Shown here: positions 1-7,009 of the stretch, piece after piece | How the letters are laid out: every line of letters begins with the position of its first letter | How positions within the stretch are numbered: position 1 is the first letter of the stretch | IMG/VR virus record: IMGVR_UViG_3300009537_000011 | Location: 1 to 58,479 of that record | Length of the DNA stretch: 58,479 bases | Strand: one strand, 5' to 3' | Origin: a virus | Program-made: the position numbers and the translations under genes | Notes under the pieces: model-generated | Databases searched by the model: none | What the model was told of the DNA's origin: nothing | Seen by the model: the letters and a program-made list of their open reading frames with translations, nothing else

Positions 1-99
1 GTCGAGGTATCCGGCGGGTGGTACGAGGGCAATAAGGGGGTGGCACGGGAGCGGGTAATCCTCTGGCGAGTAGACGCCGAGGCGGTACTTTTTCGGTTT
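1..99. repeat. Terminal direct repeat, left copy (circular closure)
   Basis: These 99 bases are identical to positions 58381-58479. Joining the copies restores an uninterrupted reading frame (58198 to 516), so the molecule is circular or circularly permuted and the unique length is 58,380 bp. A 99-bp overlap is the kind left by a de Bruijn assembler using an odd k-mer, so it is probably an assembly artefact and not a physical terminal repeat. Confidence 0.95.
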
Positions 100-516
100 G
101 CCCGACTGTGCCCCCTGGATGTGGTACATCTGTGGGATGCGCCGGAAGTGGTGATCCGATTTCTCGAAACCGGTGACGAGGCTCTGAGGGGTGCCGCTAG
201 TTATGCCGCGGATAATGCCGCGGCGCTCGCGAGTTATGCCGCGGATAATGCCGCTAGTTATGCCGCGAATAATGCCGCGAGGGCCGCGAGTTATGCCGCA
301 AGGGCCGCGAGGGACGCCGCGAGTAATGCCGCGAGGTATGCCGCGTGGGACGCCGCGCTGGCCGCGAGTTATGCCGTGAAGAATGCCGCAAGTTATACCG
401 CGAGGGATGCCGCGAGTTATGCTACGTGGGGCGCCGCACGGGACACCCAGAGCCGCCGCCTCACCGCGATGGTATGCGCTGCGCGGAGGAAGGAGGCTGC
501 CGATGACCGAGGCTGA
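1..516 (+). CDS. Alanine-rich repeat phage protein (DUF7666-like), 3' part of junction-spanning gene
   Basis: This is the C-terminal part of a 232-codon gene that starts with GTG at 58198 and crosses the circle junction. The N-terminal domain (about residues 1-90) has the pattern WHF...LRDGRPLP...GE.L.H.G...C..GLH.S followed by ..LWRVDAEAVLFRFARL. I recognise this from small phage proteins classed around DUF7666. Residues about 125-215 are a degenerate alanine-rich repeat (units like AASYAADNAA), probably a long helix or elongated solenoid. Family function is unknown. The stop overlaps the next gene. An internal ATG at 40 gives an open frame but is not the true start, because conserved sequence lies upstream of it. 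Confidence 0.8.
   Translation, partial: VEVSGGWYEGNKGVARERVILWRVDAEAVLFRFARLCPLDVVHLWDAPEVVIRFLETGDEALRGAASYAADNAAALASYAADNAASYAANNAARAASYAARAARDAASNAARYAAWDAALAASYAVKNAASYTARDAASYATWGAARDTQSRRLTAMVCAARRKEAADDRG
190..460 (+). repeat. Degenerate tandem repeat encoding alanine-rich units
   Basis: The core words are GAGTTATGCCGCG and GATAATGCCGCG, repeated about every 12-21 bases with base changes. In frame they give AASYAA, DNAA and ARDAA units. Such arrays change length by slippage or recombination, so unit number may vary between relatives. Confidence 0.85.
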
Positions 517-658
517 CCGGCTCGTCGTCCGGCTGCTCGCGGCGATCCTGCGTCGCCTTGTACGCGCCCGGCTCGGCGATCACTACCGCGACGCAGCCGA
601 GAGCGATCTCGCGCTGATCGACGAGGCGCTGAAGGAGGCCGACGATGAGCCTACGTAA
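503..658 (+). CDS. Small helical hypothetical protein (51 aa)
   Basis: Product unrecognised. The ATG at 503 follows an AGGAGG-like stretch in AAGGAGGCTGCC, and the gene overlaps both neighbours by about 14 bp, which is typical of translational coupling. The protein is predicted helical: a hydrophobic/arginine-rich N-terminal half (VVRLLAAILRRLVRARL) and an acidic C-terminal half rich in D, E and A. Signal peptide and metal-binding cysteines are absent. It belongs to the leftmost cluster of short overlapping genes. Coding status rests on the RBS, the overlaps and the strand. Confidence 0.7.
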   Translation: MTEADRLVVRLLAAILRRLVRARLGDHYRDAAESDLALIDEALKEADDEPT

Positions 659-890
659 GTACGGAGCCCGCATCTGCGATGGCGGACCAGCCACCGAGTA
701 CGATGCTCTCGTCGCCGAGCGCGACGACCTTGCCCGCCAGCTCGAAGAGGCGCGGGAGGAACGGGCTGAACTGGTGAGGCTACTGAGGGGTACCGCTTTG
801 CCGGTTGGGGTTGATACCGGAGCGATTCATTCCAGAGCGATGGCGATACGAATTCTGGAGTTTCTGGGGGAGGGCGACGACGGTGGGTAG
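645..890 (+). CDS. Small coiled-coil protein of the LARQLEEA family
   Basis: An 81-residue protein whose ATG lies within the end of the upstream gene. Residues about 27-45 (ERDDLARQLEEAREERAEL) form a heptad-like helix shared nearly word for word with the products at 56824-58065. The matching DNA is a 21-bp repeat (see 732-752). This copy lacks the Cys-Trp-Cys tail seen in some paralogues. Function unknown; coiled-coil homo- or hetero-oligomers between the paralogues are a reasonable inference. Confidence 0.72.
   Translation: MSLRKYGARICDGGPATEYDALVAERDDLARQLEEAREERAELVRLLRGTALPVGVDTGAIHSRAMAIRILEFLGEGDDGG
732..752 (+). repeat. LARQLEEA-module DNA repeat, copy 1 of 7
   Basis: The 21-bp unit GCCCGCCAGCTCGAAGAGGCG recurs, exact or with a few changes, at 57100-57120, 57190-57210, 57431-57451, 57624-57644, 57708-57728 and 57910-57930. 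All copies are on the same strand and encode ARQLEEA or a close variant. Confidence 0.9.
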
Positions 891-1191
891 CAACAAAGAG
901 ACGAGCGACCAAGAATATCCAACCATAACCGAGGAGGAGGAACTACGCAAGGCACCAGTACCAACCAAGAGAACGATCTCCGTTTCGTGGGACGCGCGCA
1001 GGCTCAAGCTCCTGTATCAAGACATGGAGACCCTGGGAATTCCCTACGTCTCCGAATACTTCCGAAGGCTCTTTGATCTGTACCGTGACGAGATGATGAG
1101 TCCGTACAAGATCAGACCAGAGGGCATCACACCAATACCGCCCGTCGTGCGGGCGCGAATGTCAAGGAAAAGGAAGAAGAAGAATGACTAA
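883..1191 (+). CDS. Hypothetical protein with basic C-terminus (102 aa)
   Basis: I choose GTG at 883, overlapping the upstream stop and preceded by GGGGGAGGG, over the frame opening at 805, whose first 26 codons only shadow the previous gene. The N-terminus is acidic (TITEEEELRK). The middle has a pattern like the start of ribbon-helix-helix proteins (KRTISVSWDARRLKLLYQ, then a helix with PYVSEYFRRLFDLY). The end is very basic (RARMSRKRKKKND), suggesting nucleic-acid binding. It sits directly before the recombination genes, overlapping the next start by 8 bp. A small DNA-binding regulator or recombination accessory is possible. Confidence 0.75.
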   Translation: MGSNKETSDQEYPTITEEEELRKAPVPTKRTISVSWDARRLKLLYQDMETLGIPYVSEYFRRLFDLYRDEMMSPYKIRPEGITPIPPVVRARMSRKRKKKND

Positions 1192-2110
1192 CACCATCGA
1201 TACCCAGAACTCACCGCCGACACAGCTCGTCGGCGTCAACGTCCTCGTCGCTACCAAGCAAATCGTCAGCGACGTCGTTCGCCGGGTCCTCCAGGAGGGC
1301 GTCCACTACGGGACCATTCCTGGCACAAAGAATCCGACCCTCTACAAGCCGGGCGCAGAGGCTCTCTTCTGCGCCCTCGGTGTCGCCCCGATGCTCGAAG
1401 TCGAGGATCTCTCTCTGGACCCGCGAGACGAGGTGCGAATTCGCGTTCTGTCTAGCGCCGTCTTCCGCAACACCGGGATCACACTGGCCCAGGGTGTCGG
1501 AGAATGCTCCAGCGACGAGGAGCGGTACAAGTGGCGCTCCGCGGTCTGCGACGAGGAGTACGAGGAGACGTCCCCGGAGCTTCGGCGGATCAAATACAAG
1601 AACAAGCGGGGAGGGGGCTTCTACACGGTCAAGCAGATCAGGACAAACCCGTCCGACTTGGCTAACACCATCCTGAAGATGGCGAAGAAGCGATCACTGG
1701 TCGATCTCGCGCTGACCGTGTCGGCTGCCTCTGACACGTTCACGCAAGACATCGAAGACCTGCCGGACTATGCGCAGGACGAGATCAAGAAGAAGGGCTA
1801 CTCGAAGCCACGCGAGTCGAAGCCTTCGCCGCCGGTCTCGGACGTTTCCGTCCCGGACCTCTTTGGCGAAATCGACAAGTCCCTGTTCCAGGAGGCTGCC
1901 AGCAAGTGGCATGACAAGGGTCACATCAGCGGAAAGCAGGAGGGTCGGCTGTTCGCGATCGCCCGAAGCAACGGATGGGAAGAGACCGAGGTGCGCGAAT
2001 GCGTGAAGCTCTTCGTCGACATGGACGTCTCCGACATTCCGTGGGGTGGCCCGTACGACGCCATCGTGTCGATCTTTGAGGAGTGCTCTCCACGAAGGGC
2101 CGGGGCCTAG
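1184..2110 (+). CDS. Candidate single-strand DNA annealing/recombination protein
   Basis: A 308-residue protein. Residues about 35-65 carry GVHYGTIPGTKNPTLYKPGA, followed by GV..MLEVED and, at about residues 155-185, NTILKMAKKRSLVDLALTV and SDTFTQDIED. I recognise this signature from a phage protein family next to exonucleases and treat it as a probable single-strand annealing protein (Rad52/RecT-like role). The assignment is from memory of context, not a proven fold. Residues 200-225 are a Pro/Ser/Lys linker. The C-terminal part (KQEGRLFAIARSNGW..) resembles a small helical domain seen at the ends of other recombination proteins. The nuclease gene follows at once. Confidence 0.6.
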   Translation: MTNTIDTQNSPPTQLVGVNVLVATKQIVSDVVRRVLQEGVHYGTIPGTKNPTLYKPGAEALFCALGVAPMLEVEDLSLDPRDEVRIRVLSSAVFRNTGITLAQGVGECSSDEERYKWRSAVCDEEYEETSPELRRIKYKNKRGGGFYTVKQIRTNPSDLANTILKMAKKRSLVDLALTVSAASDTFTQDIEDLPDYAQDEIKKKGYSKPRESKPSPPVSDVSVPDLFGEIDKSLFQEAASKWHDKGHISGKQEGRLFAIARSNGWEETEVRECVKLFVDMDVSDIPWGGPYDAIVSIFEECSPRRAGA

Positions 2111-2754
2111 CCATTCTCGTCTCGAACATCAGGATCACCGAAGACCACGAGTACCTGGCTGACGTCGAAATGCACGGTGGCGCCATCGTCACCGTGCGCC
2201 TTCCGTCTGTGACCACCATCGTTGACGACGCCGGTCTCCGACCTTTGTACGAGGGAGTTCCGGCTGGTGTTCTAAAGAGGGCCGGAGAGCGGGGGGCCGT
2301 CGTTCACAGGTGCATCGAGCTGGACTTGATGGGCAACCTGGACGACACTTCGATCGACCCGGAACTACAGGGATACATCGACTCGTGGAGGCTCTGGAGA
2401 CAGAAGCGGGAGATTGAAGTGCTCCTCCTTGAGGTCCCCATTGTCTACCCGAAGAAGCAGTTCGCCGGTACCCCGGACCTCTTCTGCAACCTCGACGGTA
2501 AATGGCACCTGATCGACTTCAAGACCAGGGACCCGGTCGAGGGCGACGGCGAGCAGCTCGTGGGCTACGTTCATCTAGTCTGTCATCATTTGCACAGGTG
2601 GCAGCTACTGAGAAAGTGTCACCTTGCGGTACTGAGTCTCGACAAGTCCGGCGATGAGGCATCGCTCCGTCGCTACGAGTTTGGAAGGCACTGCGATCAG
2701 TGGGACGCCGCGCTCAGATTATGGTGGACACGAAGGGAAAGGCGTCTGCTATGA
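2083..2754 (+). CDS. PD-(D/E)XK exonuclease (RecB/Cas4-like)
   Basis: Residues about 65-75 hold GAVVHRCIELD, and the core (about 128-170) reads AGTPDLF ... WHLIDFKTRDP ... EQLVGYVHL. These correspond to the motif order H, D, D-x-K and Q-xxx-Y of RecB-type nucleases, which cut DNA with Mg2+ and resect ends for annealing proteins. The gene overlaps the annealing candidate by 28 bp, supporting a two-component recombination module. The start is uncertain: GTG at 2083 has GAGGA almost touching it, and a later non-ATG start would also remove the overlap. After residue 170 the sequence (HHLHRWQLLRK..) is less conserved-looking. Confidence 0.82.
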   Translation: MLSTKGRGLAILVSNIRITEDHEYLADVEMHGGAIVTVRLPSVTTIVDDAGLRPLYEGVPAGVLKRAGERGAVVHRCIELDLMGNLDDTSIDPELQGYIDSWRLWRQKREIEVLLLEVPIVYPKKQFAGTPDLFCNLDGKWHLIDFKTRDPVEGDGEQLVGYVHLVCHHLHRWQLLRKCHLAVLSLDKSGDEASLRRYEFGRHCDQWDAALRLWWTRRERRLL

Positions 2755-3323
2755 TTGATGTCCCGACAGTCGATGAGACCACATCGGCCCGAGCAGAGGC
2801 TCTCGTAGAAGGTGCTCAAGACATCATCAGCGTCGACGTTTCCAGTTGGGCGCCAGAAGACTACGAAAAGGCCCTGAGGATGCTCCGGGCGATACGCAAG
2901 ACGACGAAGGTGGTATCGGACACCTTCGTTCCGATCAAGCGTGACGCCGACAGGCTAAAGAAGACGATCCTCTCGCAGGAGAGGCGCCTGGTCGTCCCGC
3001 TAAAGGAGGTCGACAGGGCTATCTCCGAGATGGTGCGGGTGTACCTTGCTGACAGTGCGGCACGGCACGCCGCCGCGTCGGCGGCATTCATGGAAGCCAC
3101 CGGATCGGATCTTCCGTCCCCGGTAGAGAAGAGCGAGGTTCACGTAGAAGGCGTGAGCTTCAGAACGCAGTGGAGGTGGGAGGTGGAGAACTTCTCCATG
3201 GTTCCTCGACGATACCTGACGACCGACGATCGAAAGATCTCGGACGAGGTGAGGAGACTCAAGGGCGAAGTCGACATCCCCGGCATCAGGTCATGGTCCG
3301 AGAAGATTCCGGTTGCCAGATAG
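2751..3323 (+). CDS. Recombination-associated coiled-coil phage protein
   Basis: A 190-residue protein. ATG at 2751 overlaps the upstream stop as ATGA and has GGGAAAGG nine bases upstream, better than an in-frame ATG at 2721. A long helical region (about 30-110; IRKTTKVVSDTFVPIKRDADR, then SQERRLVVPLKEVDRAIS) is followed by a C-terminal module WRWEVENFSMVPRRYL ... GEVDIPGIRSW. This arrangement, with VP..YL and iPGi near the end, is familiar from phage proteins beside annealing proteins (DUF1351-like). Molecular role unknown; an accessory of the recombination pair is inferred. A strong hairpin follows the stop. Confidence 0.72.
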   Translation: MIDVPTVDETTSARAEALVEGAQDIISVDVSSWAPEDYEKALRMLRAIRKTTKVVSDTFVPIKRDADRLKKTILSQERRLVVPLKEVDRAISEMVRVYLADSAARHAAASAAFMEATGSDLPSPVEKSEVHVEGVSFRTQWRWEVENFSMVPRRYLTTDDRKISDEVRRLKGEVDIPGIRSWSEKIPVAR

Positions 3324-3326
3324 AGT

Positions 3327-3356
3327 CTGGCCCAGCCGTGTTACCGGCTGGGCCAG
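3327..3356 (+). terminator. Intergenic hairpin after recombination cluster
   Basis: CTGGCCCAGCCG (3327-3338) pairs perfectly with CGGCTGGGCCAG (3345-3356) around a 6-base loop. No U-tract follows, so it may be an attenuator, an RNA-stability hairpin or a factor-dependent terminator. It splits the recombination genes from the replication genes in the only sizeable gap between 0 and 6 kb. Confidence 0.6.
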
Positions 3357-3435
3357 GGGTGTCTGGTAACCGTCCAGACTGGGACCGAGGAGGCCACGTT
3401 TCCCCCCTCACGCAAAAAGGAAGGAATCGACGTCC

Positions 3436-4332
3436 ATGAGTTTACACGCTCGACCCTGGGCTTTTCAAGTCCAAAATGAAGTCGAGGTCACAATGGCCGA
3501 GAAATTCGCCCTTGTCTGCCTCGCCAACTACTGCCAGCAAGACGGCAGGAGCACGCCGACAATCTCTGAAATCAGCTTCATGATGTCCGCGTCACGGAAG
3601 ACCGTGAAGCGGGCGTTGCAGTCCCTCGAAGAGAAGGGCCTCATCAGGCGCGAGGCGCACTTCACCGAGAGCGGGCGACAGACATCGAATACCTACTACC
3701 TCGCCCTCAACGAGGAGATCAAGCGAAGGAACAAGGCATTCGAAGACGAGGAGAAGGCGCACGAAGAGGGGGGAGGGGGTCATCCTGACCCCCCTCCCCA
3801 ATTTGGGGAGGGGGGAGGGGGTCATCCTGACCCCCCCATTAAGAGTATGTATTCTGAAGATAAGACTTCTTCTCTCCGTACTTCGTACTCCGAGAAGAAG
3901 GCGGCGTTCGCCGCCGTCTTGGACGCCTCCGGGAAGACACCGAAGGCACGGCCGCCATCCAGGCGGCAAACCTTCTCGGAGTGCCGGTCCATCGTTTTGG
4001 AGGCGTTCGCTGCTGCGGAGATAGAAACCGCACCGACAATCCCCATCATCAACAAGTGGATCAAGAAGCTGGGAACCGACCCGTCCGGCGTAGAGAAATT
4101 CATGGATTCCATTGTCGCCAGGCTTTCGACGGTTTCCGACCCGATCGTGTTCGTTCACAAGTGTGTCGACAACCAGGCAAGGGGTATCGGTCCGACAAAG
4201 AAGCGGCGCGGATTCAGGAGGCCCCTCGGAAAGCAGGAAGATCACACGATCGACGCCGTCATTGCCAAGATGAAGGCGTGCGGTGATGAAAAGAGCCTCC
4301 TGTCGCTGAAACGGGCAGGGTTCCCGGTATGA
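3436..4332 (+). CDS. Winged-helix replication initiator / replisome organiser
   Basis: A 298-residue protein. Residues about 1-95 form a winged-helix domain (AEKFALVCLANYCQ..; ISEISFMMSASRKTVKRALQ; LEEKGLIRRE; TSNTYYL), the fold of lambda O, DnaD-like and other phage initiators. Residues about 110-135 are a Gly/Pro linker with GGGGHPDPP twice, encoded by two 29-bp repeats. The C-terminal 120 residues are helical and basic and probably contact the helicase, whose ATG overlaps this stop (ATGA). Initiator plus helicase in one coupled unit, with iteron-like repeats inside the initiator gene, is the lambdoid plan. It probably binds its own gene and loads the helicase. Confidence 0.78.
   Translation: MSLHARPWAFQVQNEVEVTMAEKFALVCLANYCQQDGRSTPTISEISFMMSASRKTVKRALQSLEEKGLIRREAHFTESGRQTSNTYYLALNEEIKRRNKAFEDEEKAHEEGGGGHPDPPPQFGEGGGGHPDPPIKSMYSEDKTSSLRTSYSEKKAAFAAVLDASGKTPKARPPSRRQTFSECRSIVLEAFAAAEIETAPTIPIINKWIKKLGTDPSGVEKFMDSIVARLSTVSDPIVFVHKCVDNQARGIGPTKKRRGFRRPLGKQEDHTIDAVIAKMKACGDEKSLLSLKRAGFPV
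3766..3890. other. Candidate replication origin inside the initiator gene
   Basis: Two exact 29-bp direct repeats lie at 3766-3794 and 3808-3836 (period 42 bp). Each centres on the palindrome GGGGTCATCCTGACCCC. They are followed by an AT-rich stretch (about 3837-3880: TTAAGAGTATGTATTC...). Repeats plus an AT-rich segment within an initiator gene is the layout of lambda ori. Inferred from arrangement only. Confidence 0.5.
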
Positions 4333-5582
4333 ACGACGAAAAAATGGCCGTGGGCGCGCTTCTTCGGTTCCCCGATCTCCTAGAGGCGTGTGGCCTCATA
4401 CCGTCGGACTTTCGGGACGAAGAGGCGCGCTCTATTTTCACCGCCGTCGGCGACTCCGAGCGGAACGACTCTGGCATGGCGATACCCGACTCGGTCGCGG
4501 TGCTGTCCAAGCAGTCGGCGTCGATCGTCCTCGACTACCCGTACGCACCGAATCTCGAAGCGGCCCGCCTCAGGCTGAAGAAGATGAGGCAGGAGCGGCT
4601 TCACGAGTCGGTTCGTGGGCACCTGAAGAAGTTTGCAGCGCGCCGGGCCACCGGAGACCTCCCCGGTACGGAGCTGATCGAGGACGTCCGAAGGCTAATG
4701 GAGCAGCTCAGGGACTCAGAGCGTGAAGCGTCCTTGCCTACGATGTACGAGATTATCGGGGACTTTGTGTCCGAGCGGAGGATGAAGGGCGACGCCAACG
4801 CCGACATGAGGTTCGGACTTCCGTCGCTCGACAGGATGATCGGCGGGGTCCACCCTGGGGAGCTGTTGACGATCTGTTCTCGACCTGGGGAGGGAAAGAC
4901 GACCCTGGCCCTACAGCTGTCACTACAGTGGGCGAAAGACGGACTGACCGGCGTCTACTTCTCCGCTGAGATGTCATCCAGGGACATCGGCGAGAAGATG
5001 TCCTACCGTGCCGCAAGGGTCCCGACCATCGGAAAACTCCAGGATGAGGACCTTGAGAGGGTGCTCGAAAAGTCCCACGATCAGAAGGATCTGCTCGCCA
5101 GGGTCAAGGTGGCCGACGTGCCGTCGTTGACGATCGAGAGGATCGGCGCGTCCCTACGAAGCGAAGTCGAAAAGGGTGCCGGGTTCTTCATCGTTGACAA
5201 CCTGAAGCACGTAGACAAGCACAGCAGGGAGAAGGAGCCAGAAAGACTTGCGAAGGCCGTCAGGGACCTACGTGCGCTGGCGAAGGAGATGTCGATACCG
5301 TGCGTCATCCTTCATCACCTCAATCGCCAAGCGGAGTATGCTGAAGACAACGAAGTGCCGCACATGGGCTGGGTCAAGGGGAGCGGAGGGATCGAAGAGG
5401 AATCCGACATTCTCCTGTTTCTCGAAGGGTCACCACATGACAGCTTCGAGGGGATGAACGTCAACGGTGTAGGCTCTGTGTGGATAGTGAAGTCGCGCAG
5501 AACCGGGTGCAGGGGCCCGTGTATCCGGCTGCTGTTCGACAAGGAGTCCCAGACGTTCCGCGAACGGAAATCGAGCATATGA
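4329..5582 (+). CDS. dnaB-like: Replicative DNA helicase, DnaB family
   Basis: A 417-residue protein, close to the usual 400-470 for phage DnaB helicases. The N-terminal domain (EKMAVGALLRFPDLL..; FRDEEARSIFTAV) matches the DnaB N-terminal primase-contact region. The RecA-like motor follows: GLPSLDRMIGGVHPGEL, Walker A RPGEGKTT (about residue 187), VYFSAEMSSRDIG, Walker B FFIVDNL (about 284), the H-loop VILHHLNRQ and GSGGIEEESDILLFL. It unwinds the fork by ATP hydrolysis as a hexamer. It is translationally coupled to the initiator by ATGA. No primase or polymerase is encoded nearby, so host replisome parts are probably recruited. Confidence 0.95.
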   Translation: MNDEKMAVGALLRFPDLLEACGLIPSDFRDEEARSIFTAVGDSERNDSGMAIPDSVAVLSKQSASIVLDYPYAPNLEAARLRLKKMRQERLHESVRGHLKKFAARRATGDLPGTELIEDVRRLMEQLRDSEREASLPTMYEIIGDFVSERRMKGDANADMRFGLPSLDRMIGGVHPGELLTICSRPGEGKTTLALQLSLQWAKDGLTGVYFSAEMSSRDIGEKMSYRAARVPTIGKLQDEDLERVLEKSHDQKDLLARVKVADVPSLTIERIGASLRSEVEKGAGFFIVDNLKHVDKHSREKEPERLAKAVRDLRALAKEMSIPCVILHHLNRQAEYAEDNEVPHMGWVKGSGGIEEESDILLFLEGSPHDSFEGMNVNGVGSVWIVKSRRTGCRGPCIRLLFDKESQTFRERKSSI

Positions 5583-6010
5583 AGTATTTCGATCCCGAGG
5601 ATCAGGGCATCGACACGTTCAGGGCGACGATGGAGGCGTTCTTCCTATTCGACAGGGAGATCCTACTTTCGGCGCTGCAAGAGGTGTCCCCGGAGCATCT
5701 GGAACAGTACGAGAAGAATGTCTCCATGTACGTTGATGAGAAGGGCTTCGCGAACGAGTCCGTGAAATTCGAGATGTTCTGGGACGCCCTCCAGGGCATG
5801 CGCGATGAGATGAGCGAGGTCGCTGCGTGGAAGCGGGAGATCGAGTGGCGCCGGGCAGTAGCAGAGCACGAGCGGTACATGCGCAAGAGCTACCACGAGT
5901 CAATGAAGACGCTGATGGAGATGGCGGCAGATAACCCAGAAGAGGCGGCAGACCTCATCGAGATGCTAGAGATCGTCCATGAACCGTACGCACATTCTGG
6001 AAAGGGGTGA
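5579..6010 (+). CDS. Acidic helical hypothetical protein (143 aa)
   Basis: Function unrecognised. ATG at 5579 overlaps the helicase stop (ATGA), so translation is coupled. The chain is almost wholly helical and strongly acidic (ESVKFEMFWDALQGMRDEMSEV; ADNPEEAADLIEMLEIV). There are no cysteine clusters or membrane segments. Position after the helicase suggests a replication accessory, but nothing in the sequence proves that. A frame extending back to 5480 only shadows the helicase gene. Confidence 0.72.
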   Translation: MKYFDPEDQGIDTFRATMEAFFLFDREILLSALQEVSPEHLEQYEKNVSMYVDEKGFANESVKFEMFWDALQGMRDEMSEVAAWKREIEWRRAVAEHERYMRKSYHESMKTLMEMAADNPEEAADLIEMLEIVHEPYAHSGKG

Positions 6011-6039
6011 CGCCTTTGGAGGTGTAAAAAGCGAGCGTT

Positions 6040-6165
6040 ATGTCAAAGCTAGGATTTAGGGGCACCCCCGTCAGCGACGAAGACAACTTGAAGCCCGTTC
6101 TTTGGTTATTGAGTATTCAAGAGTCGGATATCCGTTGGAGCAACCGGGGGTGCCCCTATGTCTGA
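6040..6165 (+). CDS. Possible 41-residue leader peptide
   Basis: ATG at 6040 opens 41 codons that end at TGA 6163-6165, eight bases inside the next gene. GGAGGTG lies 15 bases upstream, a long but usable spacing. The reading frame crosses both arms of the inverted repeat at 6058-6157, so ribosomes translating it would melt that structure. It could be a leader that couples translation to the ParB gene, or a chance frame. The peptide resembles nothing I know. Confidence 0.4.
   Translation: MSKLGFRGTPVSDEDNLKPVLWLLSIQESDIRWSNRGCPYV
6058..6157 (+). promoter_or_regulatory. Inverted repeat masking the ribosome binding site of the ParB gene
   Basis: AGGGGCACCCCCG (6058-6070) is the perfect reverse complement of CGGGGGTGCCCCT (6145-6157), with 74 bases between. 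The 3' arm contains the only Shine-Dalgarno-like bases of the gene at 6158 and ends one base before its ATG. In mRNA the pairing would block initiation. Translation of the small frame at 6040, a bound protein or a small RNA could open it. Confidence 0.65.
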
Positions 6166-7009
6166 AAGTCTCGACATCAAGTACATCAACCTGAGTGACG
6201 CGATCCCGTGGGACGACAACCCAAAAGACCATGACATTGGCGCGCTCATACGCTCCATGGAGCGGTACGGCTTCAAGGATGCCCCGATCTACGACGAGAC
6301 CAAGGGTTGCGTCATAGCCGGAAACGGTCGCATCATCGCGCTCAAGGTGATGCGAGACGACGGGATGGACCCACCTCGCGGCGTCGTCGAGGAAGAGGGG
6401 GACTGGAAGATACCGATTCAGTTCGGTATCGACGCGACGAGCCCGGAGGAGGCCGAGGCTTTCGGCATCGATCACAACAACATCACCATTCTCGGCGGAA
6501 ACGTGAGCATAGACGCGGTGATGGCGATATGGAATGAGAGGCAGCTGAAAACCGTGCTAGACAGGGTAGCGGAGAAGGGGGTCATGCCGATCTCTCTGGA
6601 TTGGGACGACTACTCGGCGATGAGGTCCGAGGGCGACGGTGCCCAGCCCGACCTGGTTCCGAGTGGCTCTCCGAGTCTGAAGGAGGGCGAGAGCCTTCTG
6701 GCGCTGTCCACAACGCTCAAGCCGCCGAGACACAGCGTCCGGCATGGCGACGTGTTCGTCTTGAACAACCGACACATGTTGGCGGTCATGTCGCCGATCG
6801 ATGACCACCAGGGGTGGGTGCCGCTCTTGTCTGCGGAGGCGAGACCGATCGATCTGTTCTGCCCGTTTCCGGGGCCATACGTATCGTTATCGGAAGAGGC
6901 GAAGATCAAGAGCCTGCTCCTCGTGCAACCCGACACGTTCATAGCCGGTCACATTCTCGACAATTACGAGGCGGTCCACGGGGCCACCGCGATAGCGAAG
7001 CTCCCGTGA
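6158..7009 (+). CDS. ParB-domain protein fused to degenerate DNA methyltransferase remnant
   Basis: A 283-residue protein. Residues about 8-140 are a ParB/sulfiredoxin-type domain: AIPWDDNPKDHD, IRSMERYGFKDAP and VIAGNGRIIALKVM (the G-H/N-G-R motif), then EAEAFGIDHNNI. Residues about 190-275 align by eye with the start of methyltransferase domains commonly fused to phage ParB domains: HGDVFVLNNRHMLAVMSP stands where GD..L..HRLLCGDST is usual, and LFCPFPGPY where a DPPY motif should be. The catalytic DPPY is thus missing, and the chain ends after QPDTFIAGHILDNYEAVHG. It is probably a DNA-recognition partner, not a methylase. It overlaps the TGT-like gene by GTGA. Confidence 0.7.
   Translation: MSESLDIKYINLSDAIPWDDNPKDHDIGALIRSMERYGFKDAPIYDETKGCVIAGNGRIIALKVMRDDGMDPPRGVVEEEGDWKIPIQFGIDATSPEEAEAFGIDHNNITILGGNVSIDAVMAIWNERQLKTVLDRVAEKGVMPISLDWDDYSAMRSEGDGAQPDLVPSGSPSLKEGESLLALSTTLKPPRHSVRHGDVFVLNNRHMLAVMSPIDDHQGWVPLLSAEARPIDLFCPFPGPYVSLSEEAKIKSLLLVQPDTFIAGHILDNYEAVHGATAIAKLP

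Noticed and set aside
1-99. 99-bp terminal repeat as a physical direct terminal repeat of the virion
   Set aside because: The length equals a common assembler k-mer and the junction is inside a gene; circular closure is the simpler explanation. Real ends need read-coverage data.
6814-7005. N-terminal extension of the TGT-like gene
   Set aside because: This part overlaps the conserved end of the ParB gene in another frame and has no RBS; the GTG at 7006 gives a coupled start.
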